A stretch of 64,000 nt of DNA from Gabonibacter massiliensis (GTDB lineage Bacteria; Bacteroidota; Bacteroidia; Bacteroidales; Marinifilaceae), in contig LN913011.1 of the NCBI GenBank assembly GCA_001487125.1, positions 248,001 to 312,000 of the forward strand. Reading direction: 5' to 3'. A program made the position numbers and the translations under genes. This document shows, in pieces, positions 1 to 8,478 of this stretch. The notes beneath the pieces are model-generated. The model did not search any database and had not been told where the DNA came from. It saw only the letters and a list, made by a program, of their open reading frames with translations. How positions within the stretch are numbered: position 1 is the stretch's first letter; the number at the start of each line of letters is the position of its first letter.

Positions 1-117
1 TTGTTCCTTTCTCCTTTTTTATGTGAAAAATGAGGAAGTGATTATTCTTTTTATAAATAATGGTCCATGAGTAGGTTAAGAAAGTTAAATTTGTCGGAAA
101 GAATAGTGGAATGCAGA

Positions 118-148
118 TTTGAATATATGTGATTAGTTTGTACTTTTG
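118..148 (+). promoter_or_regulatory. Bacteroidota-type promoter for the hybrid kinase gene
   Basis: TTTG at 118-121, a 19-base spacer and TACTTTTG at 141-148 match the Bacteroidota -33/-7 pattern (TTTG / TAnnTTTG). The predicted start near 155 leaves about 30 bases before the ATG at 187. Called by motif only. Confidence 0.55.
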
Positions 149-186
149 TAAAAGCTTAATCGGGCTAAAATTAAATGTGATACGAT

Positions 187-1314
187 ATGAACCTGAACCC
201 TTCGGAATATAAAATACTCATTGTGGATGACGTGCAGTCAAATGTGTTACTGCTTAAAGCTCTGTTAGGGCGGGAAGGATTTAATATCGTCTTTGCGATG
301 AATGGTGCGGAAGCCTTGGAAGTAGTAAAAAAAGAGCGGCCTGATTTGTTGTTGTTGGATGTGATGATGCCTGACATGGACGGTTTTGAGGTTGCGGGGC
401 GTTTGAAGGTCGAGCCGGAATACGCGGAGATCCCGATTATTTTTCTCACGGCATTGAACGATTCTGCCAGCGTGGTCAAGGGATTTCAATTGGGAGCAAG
501 TGATTTTATCTCCAAACCTTTCCGAAGGGAGGAGTTGCTGATACGCGTACAACATCAATTGTTGTTGGTAGAGTCCCGGCGAATTATTTTGAGACAAACG
601 GAGGAATTACGTAAAACGATAGAAGGACGCGATAAACTTTATTCCGTGATCGCTCATGATTTGCGTTCTCCTATGGCTTCAATGAAAATGTTGTGTAATA
701 TGATCATGATGACCATTGAGCCTAATTCTTTGCCTTCTGATGTGTTTGAAATGTTAGAGATGACGAATAAGACGGCAGAAGAGGTTTTCTCGTTATTGGA
801 TAACCTGTTGAAGTGGACCAAAAGTCAATTGGGAAAATTGTCGTTATTACCTCAGGAGGTGGACATCGTCGGGTTGGCACAGGGGGTGGTGGAAGTATTC
901 AGCCCTATAGCCGAAAGTAAAGGTATTCGCTTAAAACTTCTTAACGATCGGGAGGCAATAAATGTTTGTGTGGATATAGAGATGATTAAATCTGTCGTGC
1001 GCAATTTAATATCCAATGCTATAAAGTTTAGTAATAAAGATACCGAGATCAGGGTAAGTCTGAACGTGGAAGGGGAGGAGGTTATCATAACCGTGTCGGA
1101 TAACGGATGCGGTATAAAAGAAGAGGATCAGCCTAAATTATTAAATGCGGCGACTCATTTCACCACTTTCGGAACGAATAGCGAAGAAGGGTCGGGGTTG
1201 GGACTTCTGTTGTGTAAAGATTTCGTGACGAAGAACAAAGGACGTCTTTGGTTTGAATCCGAGTACGGTCAGGGATCGAGTTTCAGTTTCTCCTTGCCTT
1301 TAAAGAACGAATAA
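187..1314 (+). CDS. Response regulator-histidine kinase hybrid
   Basis: A soluble 375-residue signalling protein. The N-terminal ~120 residues are a receiver domain with the phosphoacceptor Asp in LLLLDVMMPDMDG and a KPF lysine. A linker leads to a HisKA helix with the H-box SVIAHDLRSPM, then a HATPase_c domain with N-box NLISNAIKFS, G1 DNGCGI and G2 GSGLGL. There is no membrane segment or sensor domain, so the input must come through phosphorylation of the receiver or protein contact. It is transcribed away from the hydrogenase operon and shares a terminator with it. The family assignment is firm; the signal is unknown. Confidence 0.93.
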   Translation: MNLNPSEYKILIVDDVQSNVLLLKALLGREGFNIVFAMNGAEALEVVKKERPDLLLLDVMMPDMDGFEVAGRLKVEPEYAEIPIIFLTALNDSASVVKGFQLGASDFISKPFRREELLIRVQHQLLLVESRRIILRQTEELRKTIEGRDKLYSVIAHDLRSPMASMKMLCNMIMMTIEPNSLPSDVFEMLEMTNKTAEEVFSLLDNLLKWTKSQLGKLSLLPQEVDIVGLAQGVVEVFSPIAESKGIRLKLLNDREAINVCVDIEMIKSVVRNLISNAIKFSNKDTEIRVSLNVEGEEVIITVSDNGCGIKEEDQPKLLNAATHFTTFGTNSEEGSGLGLLLCKDFVTKNKGRLWFESEYGQGSSFSFSLPLKNE

Positions 1315-1345
1315 AAAAGAGTGCTTCATTGAAGCACTCTTTTTT
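1313..1345. terminator. Bidirectional intrinsic terminator
   Basis: A-rich and T-rich flanks surround a strong hairpin (GAGTGCTTCA / TGAAGCACTC) with T-runs on both strands. It lies between the convergent ends of the hybrid kinase gene and hydC and should stop transcription from both sides. Confidence 0.85.
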
Positions 1346-1348
1346 ATT

Positions 1349-1825
1349 TTAGTTGAACTCTTTCAAAATCTTTTCGACTTCTGCCGGAGTAACTCTTCCG
1401 TAAACTTTTTCTCCGATCAGAACGACGGGAGCAAGTCCGCAGGCTCCTACACAGCGTAAGCTGGAAAGGGAAAATTTTCCATCCGGTGTAGTCTCGCCAA
1501 CTTCAATTTTTAGAATCCGTTTGAATTCGTCCAATACCTTTTCGGCTCCTCTCACGTAACAGGCTGTTCCCATGCATACAGAAATCGGATGTTCTCCTTT
1601 GGGAGTCATCGTGAAAAAGGAATAGAACGTTACCACTCCGTATACTTTGGATACCGGAATATTCAATTGCCGGGCGATGATCTCCTGTACTTCCCGGGGC
1701 AAGTACCCGTGAAGCTCTTGTGCTTCGTGCAGGATGTTGATCAATTCTCCGGGTTGGTTACCATGTCTTTCGCATAGTTGAACGAGTTCGTCCACCTTAC
1801 ATTTGGCTAAAGTTATCTTTGTCAT
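1349..1825 (-). CDS. hydC: NuoE/HydC-like [2Fe-2S] subunit of bifurcating hydrogenase
   Basis: A 158-residue thioredoxin-fold [2Fe-2S] protein of the NuoE family. The four ligands are visible as C84 and C89 (CMGTAC) and C125 and C129 (CVGAC). In HydABC hydrogenases this subunit passes electrons near the flavin site of HydB. It is the last gene of the leftward operon, 11 bases after hydA, which fits a subunit of the same complex. Its normal length and intact ligands argue for a functional protein. NuoE of complex I is the alternative, but no other complex I genes occur here. Confidence 0.92.
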   Translation of the reverse strand: MTKITLAKCKVDELVQLCERHGNQPGELINILHEAQELHGYLPREVQEIIARQLNIPVSKVYGVVTFYSFFTMTPKGEHPISVCMGTACYVRGAEKVLDEFKRILKIEVGETTPDGKFSLSSLRCVGACGLAPVVLIGEKVYGRVTPAEVEKILKEFN

Positions 1826-1836
1826 ATTCCGTTCTT

Positions 1837-3609
1837 TTATTGTTCAGTAATTTCTTTACTTCTGTTGAAGTAACATGTATGTAAAAGGTGATGTGCCTTT
1901 TCGCTCATCGGTTTCCCTAAGTATTCTTCATAAAGAGAGACAATATAAGGATTCTCGTGAGATTTACGTAAATGTTTTGTTTCGTCTTCCTGATAAAGTG
2001 CCTTTGTACGGGCCTTCAATAGAGAAGAGTCTCCGTGGTGAAGCGGCTGGCCTCCTCCACCGATACAACCGCCGGGGCAAGCCATGATTTCGATGGCGTG
2101 GTACGGGGATTTTCCCGCCCGTATTTCGTTCATCAGTTTGCGGGCATTTCCGAGACCGTGGGCAACGGCCACCTTCAGTTTGAATCCGTCAACGTCAATG
2201 GTAGCTTCTTTCAAGTTGCTGATACCTCTAACGTCGTCGAAATTAACATTGTCAAGGGTTTTGCCCGTGTGTATTTCATAAGCGGTGCGTAAAGCGGCTT
2301 CCATAACGCCTCCCGATGCCCCGAAAATAACGGCAGCTCCGGTTGATTCTCCGAGAGGTGCGTCGAACTCTTCCTCTTCGAGTTGCATGAAGTCGATATT
2401 GGTTTGTTTGATGAGGGCGGCTAATTCTCTGGTAGAGATAGAGTAGTTTACATCCGGGTCTCCGTCCGTTTTGAACTCGTCTCTTTCACATTCGAATTTT
2501 TTGGCTAAACAGGGCATGACGGATACGACGATCAGATCTTCTCTCTTTATGCCCATCTTTTCGGCCCAGTAGCTTTTGGCCACGGCTCCGAACATTTGTT
2601 GCGGAGATCGGGCGCTGGAAGGCATGTCCAAGAGATCGGGGAACTGGTTTTCGAAGAAATTGACCCATCCCGGGCAACAAGAGGTGATGATCGGTAGTTT
2701 GACGTTCTTATCGCCATTCAAAAAGGCTCCAAGGCGGCCTAATAGTTCGGTTCCTTCCTCCATGATGGTCAAGTCGGCGGCAAAATCGGTATCGAACACC
2801 TTGGCAAAGCCTAATTGGCGTAAGGCTGCGACCATTTTTCCGGTGACGGATGTGCCGGCCGGCAATCCGAATTCTTCTCCCAATGCGGCACGCACGGCTG
2901 GAGCTGTTTGTACGATCACGGTTTTTTCGGGATTAGACAGATCCCGGATCAAACGATTCGTGTGATCTATTTCTGTCAGAGCCCCCACGGGACATACAGC
3001 TACGCATTGTCCACAAAAAGTACATTCGGAATCTTTCAGATCCTGGTCGAAGGCAGGCATGACAACGGAACCGAAGCCCCGGTTTGCCGCTCCGAGTGCG
3101 CCGACTGTTTGTACTTCGTTACACATGGTTTCGCACCGACGGCAATAGATACATTTACTCATATCCCGGCGGATAGAAGGAGATTCGTCTACTTTATAGG
3201 TCGTTTGAGCTCCTGCAAAAGGGATTTCGCGAATACCTAATTTGATGGCTATCGTCTGTAATTCACATTTTCCCGATTTCGGACACACCAAACAGTCGGA
3301 GGGGTGATCGGATAGCATCAACTCGAGGACAACGCGACGGGCGTTCAGAACGCGGATCGTATTCGTGCGTACGTTCATGCCGTTTTCGCATTTGGTGGCG
3401 CAAGAGGGAGCCAGGTTTTTTCTGCCTTCCACTTCTACAACGCATATACGGCAAGAAGCCGGAATGTTTTGAATACACAGGTCTTTCAGGTTCATGTAGC
3501 AGAGGGTTGGAATATCGATTCCCATTCCTCGTGCGGCTTCCAGAATAGTAGTGCCTTTGGGGACGCTTACCTCCCGGTTATCTATTTTTAATGTTATATT
3601 ATTTTCCAT
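1837..3609 (-). CDS. hydA: [FeFe] hydrogenase catalytic subunit HydA (bifurcating type)
   Basis: This 590-residue cytoplasmic subunit reduces protons or oxidises H2. In order it shows an N-terminal plant-type [2Fe-2S] domain (Cys 37, 53, 56, 70), a His-Cys3 cluster (HPSDCLVCPKSGKC, ~102-115), two 4Fe-4S motifs (CIYCRRCETMC from 153 and CTFCGQCVAVC from 196), then the H-cluster motifs TSCCPGW (309-315), MPCLAKKFE (365-373) and MACPGGC (509-515). The C terminus carries the small-subunit-like AHHLLHT segment. The proton-relay Cys and Glu are present. Together with hydB and hydC it matches the trimeric, NADH- and ferredoxin-coupled bifurcating class; bifurcation itself is inferred from the gene set. 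Confidence 0.96.
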   Translation of the reverse strand: MENNITLKIDNREVSVPKGTTILEAARGMGIDIPTLCYMNLKDLCIQNIPASCRICVVEVEGRKNLAPSCATKCENGMNVRTNTIRVLNARRVVLELMLSDHPSDCLVCPKSGKCELQTIAIKLGIREIPFAGAQTTYKVDESPSIRRDMSKCIYCRRCETMCNEVQTVGALGAANRGFGSVVMPAFDQDLKDSECTFCGQCVAVCPVGALTEIDHTNRLIRDLSNPEKTVIVQTAPAVRAALGEEFGLPAGTSVTGKMVAALRQLGFAKVFDTDFAADLTIMEEGTELLGRLGAFLNGDKNVKLPIITSCCPGWVNFFENQFPDLLDMPSSARSPQQMFGAVAKSYWAEKMGIKREDLIVVSVMPCLAKKFECERDEFKTDGDPDVNYSISTRELAALIKQTNIDFMQLEEEEFDAPLGESTGAAVIFGASGGVMEAALRTAYEIHTGKTLDNVNFDDVRGISNLKEATIDVDGFKLKVAVAHGLGNARKLMNEIRAGKSPYHAIEIMACPGGCIGGGGQPLHHGDSSLLKARTKALYQEDETKHLRKSHENPYIVSLYEEYLGKPMSEKAHHLLHTCYFNRSKEITEQ

Positions 3610-3671
3610 GTTAAAATCTTAATCGTGAAATTTTAGCTTTCCGCTTTTCTCCTGATTTTAGGTGAAAAGTC

Positions 3672-5462
3672 TTATCTCGTGCTTACGGCTTTGAATTTGC
3701 ATTTCTCCATACATGCACCGCATTTGATACATTTGGCGGTGTTGATAAAGTGTACCTCTTTTCTTTCGCCGACAATCGCATCTACCGGGCAATTCCGCGC
3801 GCATAGTCCGCATCCGATACATAATTCGGGATCGATGTGGTAAGTCAGCAAGTCTTTACATTTACCGGCCGGACATTTTTTGTCCTTGATATGTGCGATG
3901 TATTCATCGTAGAAATTGTCGATGGTCGAAAGAACCGGATTCGGAGAGGTCTGTCCCAGACCGCAAAGAGCCGTATCCTTAATTACCCGGCTAAGATTTT
4001 TCAATGTATCGAGATCTTCCATGGTCCCTTGTCCTTTGGTGATCTTATCCAGTAGCTCGTAAAGTCGTTTGTTTCCTACCCGACACGGAGTACATTTTCC
4101 GCAAGACTCCTCTACGGTGAAATCTAAATAGAATTTAGCAACGGCGACCATACAATCGTCTTCATCCATAACGATCATTCCTCCAGAACCCATCATGGAG
4201 CCGGAGGCCAGCAGGTTATCGAAATCAATCGGTACGTCCAAATGTTTTTCTGTCAGGCAACCGCCGGAAGGACCACCGGTCTGAACGGCTTTGAATTTCT
4301 TTCCGTTTTTGATACCACCCCCGATTTCGTAGATGACTTCCCGTAAAGTTGTTCCCATGGGCACTTCAATCAAACCTACGTTATTGATCTTGCCGGCCAG
4401 GGCAAATACTTTTGTCCCTTTGGAACGTTCAGTCCCGATCTGATTGAACCAATTGGCGCCTTTCGTGATTATGACCGGAACGTTGGCCAATGTTTCCACG
4501 TTATTTACGTTCGTGGGACGTTTCAGATAACCCGCCTCTGCCGGGAAAGGCGGTTTCATCGTAGGTTCTCCTCGTTGTCCTTCCATGGAGTGAATCAAGG
4601 CCGTCTCTTCTCCGCAAACGAAAGCTCCCGCTCCGTATCGTAATTCGATGGAAAAATGGAAATCGGTTCCTAAAATGTGCTCCCCTAAAAGTCCATACTC
4701 TTCCGCTTGTCGGATGGCTGTCTTTAACCTGTTGATAGCCAAAGGATATTCGGCGCGGATATAAACCAAACCTTTTGTGGCTCCGATACTGTAACCGCAA
4801 ATGGCCATGGCCTCCACGATAGAGTGAGGGTCACCCTCCATAATGGATCGATCCATGAATGCACCCGGATCTCCTTCGTCCGCATTACATACCACGTATT
4901 TTTGATCTGCCTGGTATTTACTGGCAAATTCCCATTTCATACCGGTAGGGAAACCACCGCCGCCTCTTCCCCGTAAGCCGGAGAGTTTCATCTCGTTGAT
5001 TACCTCTTGCGGAGTCATCTCCGTGAGGCATTTTGCTAAGGCTGCATACCCGTCGCGAGCGATATATTCTTCGATGTTTTCAGGATTGATAAAGCCGCAG
5101 TTACGTAAGGCGATACGGAGTTGTTTTTTATAGAATCCCATGTGTTTGGAGTCACTTACGGCGCTTTTTTTCTCCGGATCTTTATAGAGTAAACGTTCTA
5201 CTTTACGTCCTTTAATAATATGTTCGTTCACAATTTCCTCGGCATCTTCCGGCTTTACCTGAACGTAAAAAGTATTGTCCGGCATGATTTTTACGATAGG
5301 GCCTTTTTCGCAGAAACCGAAACAGCCTGTTGCAATGACCTGAACTTCGTCTTCAAGGTTTTTATCTTTCAGGCACTCTTCCAGTTTCCCGATAATGTGT
5401 TGACTGGCGGATGCTCTACATCCGGTCCCACCGCATACGAGAACATGCATTTTATAACTCAT
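3672..5462 (-). CDS. hydB: NuoF-like flavin subunit HydB of bifurcating hydrogenase
   Basis: This 596-residue subunit binds NAD(H) and FMN. The N terminus is a thioredoxin-like [2Fe-2S] domain (Cys 10, 15, 47, 51). The central NuoF core shows the glycine-rich flavin/NAD motif GRGGGGFPTG near residue 170 and the SCGKCTPCRVG 4Fe-4S site. The C terminus adds two ferredoxin motifs, CIGCGLCARNCP and CIKCGACMEKC, which complex I NuoF lacks but HydB proteins have. It sits 62 bases before hydA in the operon. It is where electron bifurcation is thought to occur in characterised HydABC enzymes. Confidence 0.95.
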   Translation of the reverse strand: MSYKMHVLVCGGTGCRASASQHIIGKLEECLKDKNLEDEVQVIATGCFGFCEKGPIVKIMPDNTFYVQVKPEDAEEIVNEHIIKGRKVERLLYKDPEKKSAVSDSKHMGFYKKQLRIALRNCGFINPENIEEYIARDGYAALAKCLTEMTPQEVINEMKLSGLRGRGGGGFPTGMKWEFASKYQADQKYVVCNADEGDPGAFMDRSIMEGDPHSIVEAMAICGYSIGATKGLVYIRAEYPLAINRLKTAIRQAEEYGLLGEHILGTDFHFSIELRYGAGAFVCGEETALIHSMEGQRGEPTMKPPFPAEAGYLKRPTNVNNVETLANVPVIITKGANWFNQIGTERSKGTKVFALAGKINNVGLIEVPMGTTLREVIYEIGGGIKNGKKFKAVQTGGPSGGCLTEKHLDVPIDFDNLLASGSMMGSGGMIVMDEDDCMVAVAKFYLDFTVEESCGKCTPCRVGNKRLYELLDKITKGQGTMEDLDTLKNLSRVIKDTALCGLGQTSPNPVLSTIDNFYDEYIAHIKDKKCPAGKCKDLLTYHIDPELCIGCGLCARNCPVDAIVGERKEVHFINTAKCIKCGACMEKCKFKAVSTR

Positions 5463-5536
5463 AGGTATAAGGTTTTGTTAGGGTTAATTTTTTTGTTTTC
5501 AACACAACTCCACAGGTGATAAGCGGGTTGCAACGA

Positions 5537-5926
5537 TTAAATCGTGTTGTAATTGACGGGAATGATCCCCTCCACGAGTTCGTCGTTCTTTAAATATTTT
5601 TGAATGATTTCTTCTGCTTTTTCCGGGGTTACGTGACCAAAAACGATCGGATCTTTACCGGGTTTCGTGATTTCGATAGTCGGTTCTGCATAACAGTATC
5701 CCATACAACCGGTTTGTGTCACAACAGCCGCAATCCCGTTTTTTTCTAAATTTTCGATAAAATAATTCATGGTTTCCTTACTTCCGGCTGCAATACCGCA
5801 GGTAGCCATGGCTATCTTTATCTGGATCAGGTTATCTGCCTGTTCGCTTTTCTCGCGAAGATCGATTTTAGCCTGAACGTTTTCTTTAATACGTTTAAGA
5901 TCTGCTAATGATTTTATCTTCTCCAT
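5537..5926 (-). CDS. Small (2Fe-2S) ferredoxin-fold protein of the hydrogenase operon
   Basis: A 129-residue protein with a helical N terminus and a thioredoxin-like [2Fe-2S] fold. ATCGIAAGS (C43) and TQTGCMGYC (C74, C78) are visible. Such proteins commonly sit between a HATPase gene and hydB in HydABC operons; they resemble the N-terminal domain of HydB. It may be an accessory electron carrier, but its exact role is not known. It overlaps neither neighbour, with 9 bases to the HATPase and 74 to hydB. Confidence 0.85.
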   Translation of the reverse strand: MEKIKSLADLKRIKENVQAKIDLREKSEQADNLIQIKIAMATCGIAAGSKETMNYFIENLEKNGIAAVVTQTGCMGYCYAEPTIEITKPGKDPIVFGHVTPEKAEEIIQKYLKNDELVEGIIPVNYNTI

Positions 5927-5935
5927 AGTTAATGA

Positions 5936-6493
5936 TTAAGGTTGATTTGTTATATAAGTTATCTCTTTTAAGTTCTCTTCTATCATTTGTTGTAAAGCGA
6001 GTACGATCTCCGGGTCGTTAACGGGAACGCCTTCCAGGAAATCTTTTACCTCTTTCGAGTCGAAAAGATATTTTCCTTTTTCCGTGACATGACGATAGAC
6101 AAAACGAATATCCGGATTCGATGCTACAAGCAGAACGACCGTGTTGGCTATATTGCCGACGGGAGGGCGATCCAGATGGGAGTGTGAGAAAATGGCCTGA
6201 ATGGTTGTTCCCTCTCCTTCGCGAGAACTAATGGTCAACGAACCTCCGGTTTGTTCGGCATTTTGTTTTAACAGGGGAATTCCTAATCCTACTTTTCGGA
6301 CGGTCCTGCTCGTGAAAAAGGGATCCGTTACCCGATCCAGCGTTTCTGCGTCCATACCACATCCATTGTCTCTTATGGTGATGCTAAAGAGGTCTTTTAT
6401 GATATTCTCTTCAATATCAATTTCTATTTTTGTGGCCTCTGCCCGCACCGAATTTTGGGCAATGTCCATAATATGAGCTGATAAATCTTGCAT
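5936..6493 (-). CDS. HATPase (histidine kinase-like ATP-binding) protein, hydrogenase-linked
   Basis: A 185-residue stand-alone ATP-binding domain of the GHKL superfamily. It shows the N-box helix (HIMDIAQNSVRA), G1 motif DNGCGM and G2 motif VGLGIPL, but no dimerisation or histidine domain. I start it at the ATG at 6493; the frame can be extended to a GTG at 6526, but the family begins at DLSAHIMDIAQNS. It is the first gene of the hydrogenase operon, so it may sense state or phosphorylate a partner; the lone receiver encoded next door is an obvious candidate. Function is inferred from context only. Confidence 0.85.
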   Translation of the reverse strand: MQDLSAHIMDIAQNSVRAEATKIEIDIEENIIKDLFSITIRDNGCGMDAETLDRVTDPFFTSRTVRKVGLGIPLLKQNAEQTGGSLTISSREGEGTTIQAIFSHSHLDRPPVGNIANTVVLLVASNPDIRFVYRHVTEKGKYLFDSKEVKDFLEGVPVNDPEIVLALQQMIEENLKEITYITNQP

Positions 6494-6587
6494 CTTCGTC
6501 ACTTCTAAATGTGAGGGAAATCGCACCTTCCACTTATAAATTTACGGTTATTTTCAAAATAAACTTTCAATTGAAAATAATTCGTCT

Positions 6588-6617
6588 CAAATATAGTAGA
6601 AATATCGTAATAAACAA
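6588..6617 (-). promoter_or_regulatory. Promoter of the hydrogenase operon, with a palindrome in the leader
   Basis: Read leftward, TTG at 6615-6617, 19 bases and TATATTTG at 6588-6595 form a good Bacteroidota promoter. Transcription should start near 6581, giving a leader of about 88 bases before the ATG at 6493. The leader contains the perfect 12-base palindrome TTTCAATTGAAA (6565-6576), which could be an operator. Confidence 0.55.
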
Positions 6618-6732
6618 CTGACAAAACGTCAACCTTTGTTATATAGATTGTTTCTAATAAAGTTTTGAAACCCTTGGTTTTTGGGGTGCTACGCGAATCG
6701 AAGTAAGGATGGGACGTGTGGAAAAGGACAAT

Positions 6733-7125
6733 TTAATCGGGAGAAAGGTAATACCGGAGGAGACGCTTCAATAGAGCGCAGTTGATCGGTTTTACGATGT
6801 AGTCAGAACATCCTGCAGCCTCTGCTGCTTGTTTGTCTTGGGGAAAGGCGAAAGCGCTTACGGCTATAATCGGAATATCTGAATTCGTTTCTCGTATTTC
6901 CCGGGTGGCTTCCAAACCGTCCATTTGAGGCATTTTAATGTCCATTAAAATAAGATCCGGAAAATGAGATTTGAATTTTTGGATTGCTTCTATCCCATCC
7001 CGGGCGCGAATAATAGAATATTCTTTTTTTAGAATGGTATCTAAAAGAAGAAAATTACTCTCGTTGTCTTCGGCAATAAGTATTGTTTTGGATGGATTAA
7101 TATAATCATTTTCCTTTCCTTTCAT
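6733..7125 (-). CDS. Stand-alone CheY-like receiver protein
   Basis: A 130-residue single receiver domain. It has the acidic pair near the N terminus (IAEDNESN), the phosphoacceptor Asp in LILMDIKMPQMDG, the Ser in IIAVSAFA and the Lys in DYIVKPIN. There is no output domain, so it should act by protein contact. It lies alone between the two hydrogenase operons, which contain two orphan HATPase proteins. Its start is only 23 bases from an inverted-repeat-bounded segment (7149-7291) that may carry an invertible promoter, and in the present orientation I see no promoter pointing at it. Confidence 0.9.
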   Translation of the reverse strand: MKGKENDYINPSKTILIAEDNESNFLLLDTILKKEYSIIRARDGIEAIQKFKSHFPDLILMDIKMPQMDGLEATREIRETNSDIPIIAVSAFAFPQDKQAAEAAGCSDYIVKPINCALLKRLLRYYLSPD

Positions 7126-7148
7126 TCTTCTACTCGATTTAAAAAAAT

Positions 7149-7291
7149 GAACGTTTTATGATTTTGAGTATTTAGAAAGGGACAAAACAGGCTCTAATGC
7201 GCTTTACTATTGATTCATAATTTTTTAAAATAGGCCAATATAGCATATTTTTCGAAGAAAATCTGTATATTTACGCCATCATAAAACGTTC
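7149..7291. repeat. Candidate invertible promoter segment (14-bp inverted repeats)
   Basis: GAACGTTTTATGAT at 7149-7162 is repeated exactly in inverse as ATCATAAAACGTTC at 7278-7291, flanking 115 bases. Inside, TATATTTA at 7266-7273 resembles a -7 box and points right, away from the receiver gene. Inverting the segment would place it facing left, so that transcription begins in the repeat and enters the gene at 7125. The right repeat reads AAACGTTCGT, which as I recall resembles the core of Bacteroides Mpi invertase sites. Confidence 0.6.
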
Positions 7292-7405
7292 GTTTATTGA
7301 TAGATAGATTGGATTGATTCTGTGGGAATTATATATAAAATATATTATTTCCTTTTATTCTATTCCTTGTTTTATAATTTTTCTAAAAAAACATTCAAGG
7401 AGGAT

Positions 7406-8119
7406 TTAAAGTGATCTAATAGCCTGATTAATAGATTCAAATGAAGGAGATGAAAGGGATAGTTCCGTGTATACCTTACCGATATCATTAACATAATGGG
7501 CATCGGAAGAACGAATGAAAGCATAATTTTGAAGGTAATTGTTACCTTTTAAGAAAGCCTCTTTCGTCGTGTAAGGACTGAGTTCTAAGGCTTCTACCCG
7601 TAGGTCGGGAGGAACGAATCCCAATTGAGAAAGGATACTGAAACAGCTTTTATCGATGTGAGCGGGAATAAAGATACCTTCTAACCGATGTACTTCATGT
7701 TCGATATTTTCGATCGGCAGATCAAGGGCGGAAATGAGCAAACGTTTTTCTTCGTATAAAATTTGGTCGTCCCAATCGACGACCACCTGATAACCGAATT
7801 TTTCCGGGTTGTTTTGAATAGAGGGGAGATGCCGGTCCAAAAAGAGTTGAAATTCGTCCAGTCGTTCCCGGTTTGGGAAAAAAGCTAAACAGTGTGCCTC
7901 TTCCCGGGTTGAGATTTCAACTCCGGCGAGAACGAATATTCCCTCCTTTTGGGCCTTTTCCTGGATGATGATGGCCTGTCTGGTAGAATTGTGATCGGTA
8001 ATACCGATGATGTCCAATTTTTTTTGCTTGGCCATGGCAATAATATTCCGGGGACTCATATCCAGATCCCCGCAAGGGGATAGTACGGTGTGTATATGTA
8101 AATCGGCCCGGAATAACAT
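7406..8119 (-). CDS. PHP-domain metal-dependent phosphoesterase
   Basis: A 237-residue PHP protein. The first metal motif HIHTVLSPCGD at residues 8-18 is followed by ITDHNST near 40, then GVEISTREE and a C-terminal SSDAHYVND motif, which together build the trinuclear metal site of the fold. It is the last gene of the sensory hydrogenase operon, 5 bases after the DRTGG gene. PHP proteins are frequent partners of HydS-type clusters in Firmicutes and Thermotogae; the substrate is not known. Confidence 0.88.
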   Translation of the reverse strand: MLFRADLHIHTVLSPCGDLDMSPRNIIAMAKQKKLDIIGITDHNSTRQAIIIQEKAQKEGIFVLAGVEISTREEAHCLAFFPNRERLDEFQLFLDRHLPSIQNNPEKFGYQVVVDWDDQILYEEKRLLISALDLPIENIEHEVHRLEGIFIPAHIDKSCFSILSQLGFVPPDLRVEALELSPYTTKEAFLKGNNYLQNYAFIRSSDAHYVNDIGKVYTELSLSSPSFESINQAIRSL

Positions 8120-8124
8120 GGGTT

Positions 8125-8460
8125 TCAGCCTTTAATGGTTTTGTAAAGTTCTCCCGTGATTTCAAAGGTTTCCAAAGATGTGGACAGGATCGGGATTCCC
8201 TCGGCGTCGCTTTCTGCGGCAGTATCTTTCTCGGGGGTACGTCCTTTCACGAGAATAATGGCGGCAATCTCTTTTAAAGAGGCGATAGCCATAATGTTTT
8301 TATGAGTTTGAAGGGTAACCCATATGTCTCCTTCCCGGGCGTTGCCCATGACGTCGCTTAACAGATCGGATGTATAGCCTCCTTTGATTTCGCGTTTTGT
8401 ACCGGAAGCTCCACTGCAAAGAGTAAGGTTTAATTTTGATATAAGTTCTTGTACGGTCAT
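8125..8460 (-). CDS. DRTGG-domain protein 1
   Basis: A 111-residue single-domain protein with the general pattern of DRTGG regulatory domains: the GGYTSDLLSDVMGNA segment, then an alternating beta/alpha region with IAAIILVKGRTPE. It lies 18 bases after hydS and 5 bases before the PHP gene, so it belongs to the sensory operon. It resembles the 114-residue protein at 10270-10614 in layout. DRTGG domains are thought to bind small ligands, perhaps nucleotides; no catalytic residues are evident. Confidence 0.75.
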   Translation of the reverse strand: MTVQELISKLNLTLCSGASGTKREIKGGYTSDLLSDVMGNAREGDIWVTLQTHKNIMAIASLKEIAAIILVKGRTPEKDTAAESDAEGIPILSTSLETFEITGELYKTIKG

Positions 8461-8478
8461 GATTATATATACGATTAA

